Part shown: one piece after another, positions 1 through 7,492 of the stretch
Position numbering within the stretch: position 1 is the first letter of the stretch
How the letters are laid out: each line of letters begins with the position of its first letter
Assembly: GCA_963813435.1 (NCBI GenBank)
Contig: CAWEYY010000003.1
Span: forward strand, 1,240,001-1,304,000
DNA from: AC-32 sp963813435
Lineage (GTDB): Bacteria > Actinomycetota > Thermoleophilia > Gaiellales > Gaiellaceae
Direction of reading: 5' to 3'
DNA: 64,000 nucleotides
Notes under the pieces: generated by a model
Told to the model about the DNA's origin: nothing
Databases searched by the model: none
What the model saw: the letters and a program-made list of their open reading frames with translations, nothing else
Translations under genes and position numbers: made by a program

Positions 1-360
1 GGCGAGCCCGACGAGCTGCGGCCGCTGACGCCCAACGGGCGCGATTCGGCCCGCGCTCTGGGCGAGCAGCTCGCCGCGGACGACGTGCTGCCGGATGCCG
101 TGCTGACGAGCCCGCTCCTACGCGCGCGCGAGACCGGCGCCGAGCTCGGCCGGGCCCTCTCCGTTCCCGTCGAGCCGGACGAGCGGCTGGCGCCCGGCGC
201 CACCGCCGAGTCCGTCCTCCAGGTCGTCAAGGGCCGCGGAGACACGGTCGTGGTCGTCGGCCACCAGCCCGACTGCGGGCGGATCGCCGCCGAGCTCAGC
301 GGCGGACCCGAGCCGCCGTTCCCGGCCGGCGGCACGTTCGAGCTTCAGCTCGAGGACTGA
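1..360 (+). CDS. SixA-type histidine phosphatase, 5' truncated by window
   Basis: The reading frame is open from base 1, so the start lies upstream of the window. The visible 119 residues match the C-terminal part of the histidine phosphatase (phosphoglycerate mutase-like) superfamily, SixA branch: SPLLRARETG holds the substrate-binding Arg after the TSP motif, and VVVVGHQPD holds the second catalytic His. The N-terminal RHG catalytic motif would lie outside the window. SixA removes phosphate from phosphohistidine in signalling or phosphotransferase proteins; the substrate here is unknown. A GC-rich hairpin follows the stop. Confidence 0.8.
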   Translation, partial: GEPDELRPLTPNGRDSARALGEQLAADDVLPDAVLTSPLLRARETGAELGRALSVPVEPDERLAPGATAESVLQVVKGRGDTVVVVGHQPDCGRIAAELSGGPEPPFPAGGTFELQLED

Positions 361-362
361 GC

Positions 363-385
363 CCGCCCGACACGCGTCGGGGCGG
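363..385 (+). terminator. hairpin after phosphatase gene
   Basis: CCGCCCGAC pairs with GTCGGGGCGG (one bulged G) around a 4-nt loop directly after the stop at 360. There is no T-tract, so intrinsic termination is inferred rather than shown. Confidence 0.4.
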
Positions 386-425
386 CAGCAGTGAGACGAG
401 AGCGCAGCCGCTACAGTCGCCGACC

Positions 426-1274
426 GTGAGCTCTGTCAGCGTGCGCGACCTCCGCAAGTCCTACGGCGACCTCGAGGCGATCCGCGGGATCAGCTTCGAG
501 ATCCAGCGCGGCGAGGTCTTCGGCCTGCTCGGCCCGAACGGCGCGGGCAAGACGACCACGGTCGAGATCCTCGAGGGCTACCGCAAGCGCGACGCGGGCG
601 AGGTCGAGGTGCTCGGAGTCGACCCGGCGAACGCGGGCGGCGAGTGGCGCGAGCGGATCGGCGTCGTCCTCCAGTCGTCGGCGATGTACGAGACGCTGAG
701 CGTGGCCGAGAGCCTGCGCCTGTTCGCCGGCTACTACCAGAGCCCGCGGCCCGTCGAAGAGGTCGTCGAGCTGATCGGCCTCGAGGACAAGCGGGACGTT
801 CTCGTGCGCCGCCTCTCGGGCGGACAGCGGCGGCGCCTCGACCTCGGGCTGGGCCTCGTCGGCGACCCCGAGCTGATCTTCCTCGACGAGCCGACCACCG
901 GCTTCGACCCGCACGCGAGGCGTCAGGCCTGGGAGACGCTGCGCTCGCTACGGGAGCTCGGCAAGACGATCCTGCTCACGACGCACTACCTGGACGAGGC
1001 AGAGCATCTCGCCGACCGCGTCGCCGTCCTCGGCGAGGGGAAGATCGTGGCCGTTGGGCGACCCTCCGAGCTGATCGGCGACACGCCCGCGACCGAGATC
1101 CGCTACCGCGAGAACGGGCGCGAGGTGACGCTCGAGACCGACCGACCGACCAAGGTGCTCCACGAGCTGACCTCCAGGGCGCTCGCCGAGAACCGCGAGC
1201 TCGAGGGCCTCGTCGTCACCAGGCCGACGCTCGAGGACATCTACCTGCAGCTGACCGGCGAGGAGGACACGTGA
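426..1274 (+). CDS. ABC transporter ATP-binding protein (drug/DrrA type)
   Basis: 282-aa nucleotide-binding subunit of an ABC-2 type exporter. Walker A GPNGAGKTT is at about residues 36-44, the signature LSGGQ at 131-135 and Walker B LIFLDEP at 151-157, followed by a switch His in LLTTHYLDEAEHLADR. The C-terminal extension after the core is typical of the CcmA/DrrA family. GTG start at 426. Its TGA overlaps the GTG of the permease gene by 4 bp, so the two are translationally coupled and form one exporter. The substrate is not evident. Confidence 0.92.
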   Translation: MSSVSVRDLRKSYGDLEAIRGISFEIQRGEVFGLLGPNGAGKTTTVEILEGYRKRDAGEVEVLGVDPANAGGEWRERIGVVLQSSAMYETLSVAESLRLFAGYYQSPRPVEEVVELIGLEDKRDVLVRRLSGGQRRRLDLGLGLVGDPELIFLDEPTTGFDPHARRQAWETLRSLRELGKTILLTTHYLDEAEHLADRVAVLGEGKIVAVGRPSELIGDTPATEIRYRENGREVTLETDRPTKVLHELTSRALAENRELEGLVVTRPTLEDIYLQLTGEEDT

Positions 1275-2029
1275 GGCTCTTCCGGCACGAGCTGCGCGGC
1301 GAGCTGCTGCTCTACGTGCGCAGCCGGGAGCTCGCGTTCTTCACGTTCCTGCTGCCGATGGTCTTCTTCGTCCTGCTCGGCTCGACCTACCGCCACGACC
1401 GGATCGAGAGCGAGGGCAACGTGCGCGCGGTCAACTACCTCCTCGCCGGGATGATCGGCTACGGGGCGATCGCGATCGCGTTCGCGGGCCTTGCGATCGT
1501 GCTCGTGATCAGGCGCGAGAGCGGCGTGCTCAAGCGGCTGCGCGCGACCCCTCTCCCCGCGCCGGCCTACATCGCCGCGCTGCTCACGGCGTTCCTGGCC
1601 GCCTTCGCGGTCGAGGCCGTCGCGTTGATCGTGCTGGGCCGGCTCCTGTTCGGCATCGGCGCACCCAACCACGTCGGCTCGCTCGTGCTCGCGCTGCTGC
1701 TCGGGGCGATCTGCTTCTGCGCGCTCGGCGTCGCGGTCGGGTCGCTGATCAAGAGCGCGGAGGGCGCCTCGGCCGCCGTGAACGCGATCTACCTCCCGGC
1801 GGCGTTCCTCGCCGGCGCCTTCTTCTCGCCGCACGCGTTCCCGGCCTTCCTGCGCTGGATCGCGGACGTGCTTCCGCTGACCTACTTCATCCGGATCATC
1901 CGCGGGATCCTGCTGCACGGCCACCAGATCTGGGCCTACCCGGGGTCAATCGCAGTGCTGCTCGCGTGGGGCCTCGTGGGCACGATCGTCGCACTGCGCT
2001 GGTTCCACTGGGAACCGCGCGAGCACTAA
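1271..2029 (+). CDS. ABC-2 type transporter permease
   Basis: 252-aa integral membrane partner of the preceding ATPase. I place the start at the GTG overlapping the ATPase stop (GTGA), giving MRLFRHELRGELLLYVRSRE, a normal ABC-2 N-terminus with a cytoplasmic lead and then a hydrophobic segment (FFTFLLPMVFFVLLG). About six hydrophobic segments follow. The frame is open much further upstream, but that part is antisense-like shadow of the ATPase gene. It ends in two intergenic hairpins (2030-2081). Confidence 0.88.
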   Translation: MRLFRHELRGELLLYVRSRELAFFTFLLPMVFFVLLGSTYRHDRIESEGNVRAVNYLLAGMIGYGAIAIAFAGLAIVLVIRRESGVLKRLRATPLPAPAYIAALLTAFLAAFAVEAVALIVLGRLLFGIGAPNHVGSLVLALLLGAICFCALGVAVGSLIKSAEGASAAVNAIYLPAAFLAGAFFSPHAFPAFLRWIADVLPLTYFIRIIRGILLHGHQIWAYPGSIAVLLAWGLVGTIVALRWFHWEPREH

Positions 2030-2081
2030 GGCGTCGCTTGCGACGCCGCGCTCAGGACATGTGGGCTCTGCCCGCATGTCC
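2030..2081. repeat. two-hairpin intergenic repeat, copy 1
   Basis: GGCGTCGC-TT-GCGACGCC (2030-2047) is a perfect 8-bp hairpin starting right after the permease stop. A second hairpin, GGACATG...CATGTCC with an inner GGGC/GCCC stem, spans 2055-2081. A closely similar pair of hairpins lies at about 37600-37655, so this looks like a dispersed REP-like element that may also act as a bidirectional terminator between convergent genes. Confidence 0.55.
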
Positions 2082-2124
2082 GTCTGAATTGACCGATCGA
2101 GCCGTTGACCTCAGCCGAACGGCT

Positions 2125-3510
2125 CTAGACCCTGGCTAAGCGCTTCGTCCGCCCGGCGCGCGCGGCAGTCAGGCCGAAGCGGACGAGCGCGCGGGGCATC
2201 TTCTCGGCGCGGGCGATCGTGTCCTCGAGGCCGGACACGAGCCAGTCGACGTCCTCCTCGGTCACGACGAGCGGCGGGATCGCCTTGATGACGTTGATCG
2301 AGTGGCCGGCGACCTGGCTGAGGATGCGGTGGTCGCTGAAGAGCGGCGCCACGACGAGCTGCGAGAAGAGCCCGGGCTGGATCCGCTCGAGGAGCTTCCA
2401 CGTGCGCGAGCCGCCGGGTGGCTCCTCGAACTCGACCGCCCACATGAGGCCGAGCCCGCGCACCTCGCGGACGACCTCGAAGCGCTCGGCCAGGCGATGC
2501 GTGCGCTCGAGCAGGAGCTCGCCCATCCGGGCCGAGTGCTCGACCAGGCCCTGCCCGTCGAGCTCGCGCAGCGTGGCCAGCGCCGCGGCCATCGCCAGGT
2601 CGTTCGGCGCGAAGGTCGAGCCGTGGCTGATCGCGTTCGGCAGCGTGTCGAACACGGCCTCGTAGACCTCGGTCGACATCAGCAGCGCGCCGACCGGGAC
2701 GTAGCCGCCCGAGAGCGACTTGGCGAGCGTGATCAGGTCGGGCTCGAGGCCCCAGTGCTCGAGCGCGAGCATCCGTCCGGTGCGGCCGAAGCCCGTCTGC
2801 ACCTCGTCGATGCAGAAGAGGGCGCCGTAGCGGCGGCAGAGGTCCTGCGCGCCTTCGAGGTAACCGGGCGACGGGAGGTTGACGCCCTTGCCCTGGACCG
2901 GCTCGACGATGAACATCGCGACGTCCTCCGGGATCAGCGCGCGCTCGAGCGCATCGAGGTCGTCCCACGGAACGCGCTCGAAGTCCGGCAGCAGCGGGCC
3001 GAAGCGGTCGGTGAACTCGGGGCTCGCGTTGGCGGAGAGCGCGCCGAGCGTCAGCCCGTGGAAGCCGTGCTCGGCCGAGAGCACGCGGGAGCGTCCGGTC
3101 GCCGCGCGGCCGAGCTTGATCGCGGCCTCGACCGACTCCGCGCCCGAGCTCGTGAACAGCGCACGGCCCACGCTCGACGGCGCCCGGCGCAGCAGCTCCT
3201 CGGCGAGCAGCGCGGGCAGGAGGTCGACTCCGATCTGCACCGAGCCGGGCCGCTCGAGCTCGAGCGCCTCGATGAGCGCGGCGCGAACGCGCGGGTTGTT
3301 GCGCCCGACGTTGAACATCCCGAAGCCGCCGAGCACGTCCAGGTACTTGTTGCCGTCGCTGTCCCAGAGGTAGGCGCCCTCGGCCCGCGCCCACCGGCGG
3401 TCGAACCCGATTGCGCGCAGCAGCCTCACGAACTGCGGGTTGATGGTCTTCGCGTGAAGGTCGAGCGCCTCATCGCCGCGCTCGTCGATCAGCTCCGCGA
3501 GCCACCCCAT
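2125..3510 (-). CDS. class III aminotransferase (PLP), acetylornithine/putrescine type
   Basis: 461-aa fold-type I PLP enzyme. It shows the class III features: the ELLRRAP...FTSSGAESVEAAIKLGR cofactor-phosphate region, FIVEPVQGKG, the CIDEVQTGFGRTG aspartate motif and the Schiff-base lysine in LAKSLSGGYVPVGA. Both termini extend beyond the catalytic core. Such enzymes move an amino group from ornithine, putrescine or another omega-amine to a keto acid; the exact substrate cannot be read from sequence. It sits 7 bp downstream of the EamA transporter gene, so it is probably co-transcribed with it. Confidence 0.88.
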   Translation of the reverse strand: MGWLAELIDERGDEALDLHAKTINPQFVRLLRAIGFDRRWARAEGAYLWDSDGNKYLDVLGGFGMFNVGRNNPRVRAALIEALELERPGSVQIGVDLLPALLAEELLRRAPSSVGRALFTSSGAESVEAAIKLGRAATGRSRVLSAEHGFHGLTLGALSANASPEFTDRFGPLLPDFERVPWDDLDALERALIPEDVAMFIVEPVQGKGVNLPSPGYLEGAQDLCRRYGALFCIDEVQTGFGRTGRMLALEHWGLEPDLITLAKSLSGGYVPVGALLMSTEVYEAVFDTLPNAISHGSTFAPNDLAMAAALATLRELDGQGLVEHSARMGELLLERTHRLAERFEVVREVRGLGLMWAVEFEEPPGGSRTWKLLERIQPGLFSQLVVAPLFSDHRILSQVAGHSINVIKAIPPLVVTEEDVDWLVSGLEDTIARAEKMPRALVRFGLTAARAGRTKRLARV

Positions 3511-3517
3511 GCCGGGA

Positions 3518-4387
3518 TTATCGCGACGCGCCGATCACCGCGGCGCCGGCGACGACCAGGGCCGCCCCGATCACTACCCGCCTGCCGACGAGCTCCGTCC
3601 GCTGAAGGAGGAGCGCGGCGAAGAGGACGCCCCACAGCGACTCGGTCGCGACCAGCGGCGCGACCACCGTGACCCGCCCGCGGTAGAACGCCTCGAAGAG
3701 GGCCGCGTACGACAGGCCGAATAACACCCCGGACGGGAGAAAGGCGCGAACCGCCCCGCCGCCCTGGGTCGTCCACTCGCGGCCGCGCGTCACGAACAGG
3801 TACACGGCGACCGTCCCCGCCCCGGCCACCAGTGTCACGGGCGCGGTCAGCAGCGCGTGCGTGTCCGTGTGACCGGCGAGCCAGCGCAGGAGGTTGTCGC
3901 GCACGGCAAAGAGCAGCGTCGCCCCGACCGCGAGGACGATCCCGTAGTGGCGGAAATCCGCCGGCCGCACCCGCTCACCGGCGAGGGCGATCCCGCCTCC
4001 CACGATCAGCGCCGCGCCGCCGACCAGCGCGAGGCGGAACGGCTCGTCGAGCACCACGAGCGCGATCGCGACCGAGACGAGCGGTGCGATGCCCATCACG
4101 ACCGCGGTCCTGGCCGCCCCCGCCTCGCGAACCGCTCGGGTGAACAGCAGCTGCGAGAGGCCGGGCGCGATCGCCCCCGCGACGAGGAACGGCCAGAGCT
4201 CGCCCCAGTCAAAGCCGTCGCCGGCGCTCGAGACGAGGCCGATCGCCGTCGTAAGCACAAGCGCGACGGTCACGGTGACCAGCGCGCCGAGCTCCGGGTC
4301 GTCGACGCTGCGCAACGCGAACCGGACCGCGACCGCCAACGCGCCGAAGAGCGCCGCGGACGTGCACGCCAACAAGACGGCGGCCAC
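3518..4387 (-). CDS. EamA/DMT-superfamily membrane transporter
   Basis: 289 aa with about ten hydrophobic helices arranged as two EamA repeats (roughly residues 1-135 and 145-285), the layout of drug/metabolite exporters. The second repeat contains VTVVAPLVATESLWGVLFAALLL, the usual conserved stretch. GTG start immediately abuts the stop of the GNAT gene. Being sandwiched between an acetyltransferase and an aminotransferase suggests export of an amine or amino-acid derivative; this is inference. Confidence 0.87.
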   Translation of the reverse strand: MAAVLLACTSAALFGALAVAVRFALRSVDDPELGALVTVTVALVLTTAIGLVSSAGDGFDWGELWPFLVAGAIAPGLSQLLFTRAVREAGAARTAVVMGIAPLVSVAIALVVLDEPFRLALVGGAALIVGGGIALAGERVRPADFRHYGIVLAVGATLLFAVRDNLLRWLAGHTDTHALLTAPVTLVAGAGTVAVYLFVTRGREWTTQGGGAVRAFLPSGVLFGLSYAALFEAFYRGRVTVVAPLVATESLWGVLFAALLLQRTELVGRRVVIGAALVVAGAAVIGASR

Positions 4388-4852
4388 CTAGGCGGGCCGG
4401 CGCATCTCGACGAACTCCCAGTCGCCCCCGTTGGTGTGGTGCAGGTACGTGCGGACAGTGGTGAAGCCGGCCCGCTCGTACACCGTGATCGCCCGCTGGT
4501 TGAACGTCGCGACCGCAAGCGAGAACTCCTGCGGCCCGAGCCGCGAGTGAGCCTCGTCGAGCCCGGCCTCGACGAACGCCAGCCCGAGCCCGCGCCCGGT
4601 GTGGTCTGGACGAAGCCCGAGCCCGACCTCGATCGTGTCTGGCCCTCTCGTCTTGAACGAGAAGAAGCCGATCAGCTCGCCGTCCGGGTCGTCCACTGCC
4701 GCGTAGGCCTCTCCGCGCTTGTCCGGGTCGAGCAGCTCGGCGAAGTCGTTCTGGTCGGCTATCCAGTCGTAGAACGAGTACGGCTCGGGGTAATGCCACG
4801 CGGCGATCGCCTCGGCGTCGGCCTGAGTCAGGGGCCTGAAGCGAAAACCCAC
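4388..4852 (-). CDS. GNAT family N-acetyltransferase
   Basis: 154 aa. The acetyl-CoA pyrophosphate-binding motif is visible in GLGLRPDHTGRGLG (R/Q-x-x-G-x-G/A type) and the C-terminal part has ITVYERAGFTTV, the motif B region of GNAT enzymes. The family moves acetyl from acetyl-CoA to an amine; the substrate is unknown. Start ATG at 4852 giving MGFRFRPLTQADAEAIAAWH, a standard RimJ-like N-terminus. The stop abuts the next gene, so this is an operon member. Confidence 0.87.
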   Translation of the reverse strand: MGFRFRPLTQADAEAIAAWHYPEPYSFYDWIADQNDFAELLDPDKRGEAYAAVDDPDGELIGFFSFKTRGPDTIEVGLGLRPDHTGRGLGLAFVEAGLDEAHSRLGPQEFSLAVATFNQRAITVYERAGFTTVRTYLHHTNGGDWEFVEMRRPA

Positions 4853-4870
4853 GGCGGGATTATCGTCGCC

Positions 4871-5509
4871 CTAGGCGTGGTGACCCAGCGGTCCCAGCGC
4901 CAGCGCCACGACCAGCTCGGCCGTGACCACCGCGGCCGTTCCCGGCCAGAGGCGCAACGCCCATTCGCCGACCGCGGGCCGGGCGACCAGGACCCGCCTG
5001 ACGGTCAGCCCCGCGACGACGCCGGCCGAGACGACGTACATCCCGAGCGCCCAGGTCGACGTCGAGTCGGTGCCGGCCGCGATCCCGTGCACCAGCGCCA
5101 GAAGCCACACGGCGAAGTTGAGGTAGTGCGCACGCCGCCAGAACGCGTGTGGGAGCCGCTTGCGGAAGCGGTTCGTGATCGCGAGCGCGACGAGCAACTC
5201 GGCCGCGATCACGCCCAACGCGACGGCGAGCGGCCGATAGGGCGCGGCACCCGGCAGGAGGATGCTCCGCAGAGAGAACGGCAGGTAGCTGTCGAAGAGC
5301 AGCGCGACGACGTGGATCGCGATGAAGCTCCCGGCGAGCAGGCCGACGAAGCGATGCACGTCCTCGAGCGCGAAGCGCGGCCAGCGCTCGAGCTTCGCGC
5401 GGGCCGAGAGCAGCAGCCCGAGGATCACGGACGTCGAGAGCAGCGCGAAGGCGAGGATCCCGCCCGCGCGCGCCACGTACCACGTGTAGTTCGCCGCAGC
5501 CAGAGTCAC
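4871..5509 (-). CDS. ferric reductase-like transmembrane cytochrome b protein
   Basis: 212 aa with six predicted membrane helices. Paired histidines in adjacent helices (EDVHRFVGLLAGSFIAIHVV and RAHYLNFAVWLLALVHG) fit bis-His haem b ligation of the ferric reductase-like (Nox/MsrQ) family. Its start overlaps the stop of apbE by 4 bp, so it is coupled to the flavin transferase; the pair may form a transmembrane electron path, from cytoplasmic or membrane donors to an extracytoplasmic flavin or acceptor (inference). Confidence 0.8.
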   Translation of the reverse strand: MTLAAANYTWYVARAGGILAFALLSTSVILGLLLSARAKLERWPRFALEDVHRFVGLLAGSFIAIHVVALLFDSYLPFSLRSILLPGAAPYRPLAVALGVIAAELLVALAITNRFRKRLPHAFWRRAHYLNFAVWLLALVHGIAAGTDSTSTWALGMYVVSAGVVAGLTVRRVLVARPAVGEWALRLWPGTAAVVTAELVVALALGPLGHHA

Positions 5510-6363
5510 GCGGCTCGCTCGTGCTCGAGCAACGCCTGGCTCCAGGCGCGGTTCGGGATTACCTCGCCGCCCGAGAGGAACCGGCCGGGAAGGCCGCGCT
5601 CGTCGAGCCAGTCCGGCCCGTCCTTCGAGAGCAGGAAGGCCGCCTTCGCCGCGACGTCAGCCGCGACGCACGAGCCGGCGGCGACCGTGACCTCGTCCCA
5701 GCGCGACGCGGCCGGGCGGCCCGTGCGCGGGTCGATCAGGTGGTGCTGGACCTCGCCCCCGCGACGCCAGCAGCGCTTCGTCGTCCCGCTCGTCGCGATC
5801 CCGCCCGCGATCAGGCGCAGCGAGCCGCCGCCCGGAAGGCCGACGACCGCCCCTCCTCGTGTGGCGACGTCGCCGCCCGCGACGACCAGCGCGTCGCCGG
5901 AGATCAGGCCAAGCGCGGCGTCGACGGCGAGCGCTTTCACGACGCCGTTCAGGTCGAGCGCGATTCCCGGCGGCCGGGAGAGCAGGCGCGCCGAGAGACG
6001 GAGCCTCTGCCAGCGGCCCGGCACCGAGGGGCCGACAGGCCGCTCGTCGTCCGCGAGGACGGAGAAATCGCGGTCATAGCCGGCGGAGACGATCGCGCCG
6101 CCCAGCGTCGGGTCAACGAGACCGTCCGTTGCGGCGGCCGCGCCGAGCGCGGTGCGCAGGGCTCGGGCGAAGAGCGGTGAGAGCACCACGACCTCTGAGG
6201 AGTCCCGGTTGACACGGTTCAGCTCGGTCTCGGCACGGAAGCGCGAGAAGACACGGTCGTACTCGTCGAAGAGGCGCCGGACGGCGGCGTGCTGGTCGTC
6301 GGTTGCCCCGCAGACGAGGACGTCGACACCCATCGAGCGGAAGACACGCCGCTCAGGAGACAC
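5506..6363 (-). CDS. apbE: FAD:protein FMN transferase
   Basis: 285-aa ApbE family protein. It has an N-terminal MG-V motif, the FRAETELNRVNRDSS region, the ALDLNGVVKALAVDAAL core (G-x-x-K-G-like binding site) and a C-terminal LIDPRTGRPA motif that is diagnostic of ApbE. The enzyme attaches FMN covalently to Thr/Ser of an exported flavoprotein using FAD. No lipoprotein signal is visible, so cellular location is unclear. GTG start overlaps the stop of the small upstream gene. No obvious ApbE acceptor motif (S/T-G-A-S/T) is seen in neighbours. Confidence 0.88.
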   Translation of the reverse strand: MSPERRVFRSMGVDVLVCGATDDQHAAVRRLFDEYDRVFSRFRAETELNRVNRDSSEVVVLSPLFARALRTALGAAAATDGLVDPTLGGAIVSAGYDRDFSVLADDERPVGPSVPGRWQRLRLSARLLSRPPGIALDLNGVVKALAVDAALGLISGDALVVAGGDVATRGGAVVGLPGGGSLRLIAGGIATSGTTKRCWRRGGEVQHHLIDPRTGRPAASRWDEVTVAAGSCVAADVAAKAAFLLSKDGPDWLDERGLPGRFLSGGEVIPNRAWSQALLEHERAA

Positions 6364-6634
6364 TCGTCTGGGCCTGCGCCCCGCCCCCGCCGGTCGATGG
6401 AGCGGTAGAGCCCGAGCCGAAGTCGAAGCTGTCGTCGTCGCTGGACTCGGACTGCGACTGGCTCGTCGACTGCGAGTTGCTGCGGGTCGAGGACGAGCTC
6501 GCGCTGTGTCCCGGATGTCCAGCTCTCGCCAGGAGGAGGACGGCGATGAAGCCCGCGGCGGCCGAGGCGACCGCGAGCTCCTTCGCGCTTGCGGCCCGCC
6601 CGCGGGCCGCTTCGATCCTCGTCGGCTGCGTCAC
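6353..6634 (-). CDS. small single-span membrane protein with Ser-rich tail
   Basis: 93 aa, not recognised. A hydrophobic segment at about residues 19-37 (ELAVASAAAGFIAVLLLA) is followed by a low-complexity tail rich in Ser, Gln, Asp and Gly, predicted outside the membrane. It overlaps apbE at its 3' end by 11 bp and the upstream exported-protein gene by 4 bp (ATGA), so it belongs to the same transcript. The role is unknown; the setting suggests a small partner of the flavin/cytochrome system. Confidence 0.65.
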   Translation of the reverse strand: MTQPTRIEAARGRAASAKELAVASAAAGFIAVLLLARAGHPGHSASSSSTRSNSQSTSQSQSESSDDDSFDFGSGSTAPSTGGGGAQAQTSVS

Positions 6635-7362
6635 GCGTCCGTGCCGGGGGCGGCCGGCGGTGCTCCTCCCTGCATGCCCGGGCCGAAGCCACGGTGCTCG
6701 CGGAACCAGCCCTTGCCGTTCGGCGGCGGGCCGGGGAGCTTCCCGTTGACGACGGCGGTGATCATCCGCCCGGCGCCGTCCATGATCCGGGCCGCCTGCT
6801 CCTTCGTCAGCTTGCCGTCGGAGACGGCCTTGTCCAGCTTCTTCTGGAGATCGCCCTTGAGCGTCGAGACGAGGCCGGACACGGACTTGTCCTGAGCCTT
6901 GGCGACGTCCGCGAGCGACTTGCCCGACTCGAGCTTCGAGCGGAGCTGGCTCTCGGAGAGGCCGAGGTACTTCGCCGCCGTGGACAGGCCGGGGAGCCCG
7001 TGGTGACGGAAGCCGTGATCGCGGAAGCCGAAGTGGCCGCGGCCGCGGAAGCCGAGCCCGGGCGCGGCGACGAGCGGGAACTCGTTGGAGTCGATCCGCT
7101 TCTTGAGCGCGTCGCCCTGCTCCTTCGTCAGGCGCTTGTCGGCGACGGCTGCGTCCACGCGGTCCTTGAGCGCGTTCTTCAGCGCGCTCGAGAGCTCGCT
7201 CGGCTGCACGCCGAGCTGCTTCGCGGCGTCGCTGACGACGGCCTTGCTCTCCTGGCTCGGGGAGCTCTTGAACTGGGTCGCGGCGATCGCGGCTCCTGCG
7301 CCGCCGACTGCCAGCACGGCCGCGGCTGCCGCCACGAGCTTTCGTCTCACGGATGTATCCAT
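6631..7362 (-). CDS. exported helical protein, unknown function
   Basis: 243 aa with an N-terminal hydrophobic signal (RRKLVAAAAAVLAVGGAGAAIAA). The mature part has two related helical units with the pattern LGV/LGLS...L..AL/KL.....D.AVA/SD..LTKEQ (about residues 44-92 and 130-195) joined by a His/Gly/Phe-rich linker (FRGRGHFGFRDHGFRHHG). Similar exported LTKEQ repeat proteins are common near two-component genes in actinobacteria; the function is unknown. It is the first gene of the operon and is preceded by a phased TTCTTAG array (7454-7492), so it is probably controlled by the adjacent kinase/regulator pair. Confidence 0.72.
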   Translation of the reverse strand: MDTSVRRKLVAAAAAVLAVGGAGAAIAATQFKSSPSQESKAVVSDAAKQLGVQPSELSSALKNALKDRVDAAVADKRLTKEQGDALKKRIDSNEFPLVAAPGLGFRGRGHFGFRDHGFRHHGLPGLSTAAKYLGLSESQLRSKLESGKSLADVAKAQDKSVSGLVSTLKGDLQKKLDKAVSDGKLTKEQAARIMDGAGRMITAVVNGKLPGPPPNGKGWFREHRGFGPGMQGGAPPAAPGTDA

Positions 7363-7453
7363 GTCTCTCTCCTGTCCTCGATCACGGAAAGTCCCACTGG
7401 TGTTTTCGGCCTCCTAGGGCTCGTTGTAGACACTCGAAGGGAACCAGTCGACC

Positions 7454-7492
7454 CTGAGAACGACGTTAACGGCGGCTAAGAAACGCCTAAGA
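7454..7492 (-). promoter_or_regulatory. phased 11-bp repeat array upstream of the 6631-7362 operon
   Basis: On the plus strand CTAAGAA starts at 7475 and again at 7486 (exactly 11 bp apart), preceded in phase by CGTTAAC at 7464 and by CTGAGAA at 7454 (10 bp). Read on the transcribed strand this is TTCTTAG, TTCTTAG, GTTAACG, TTCTCAG. Direct heptads one helical turn apart are the usual operator layout for OmpR/PhoB-type regulators. The array overlaps the 3' end of the kinase gene and lies about 95 bp upstream of the exported protein start. Confidence 0.65.
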
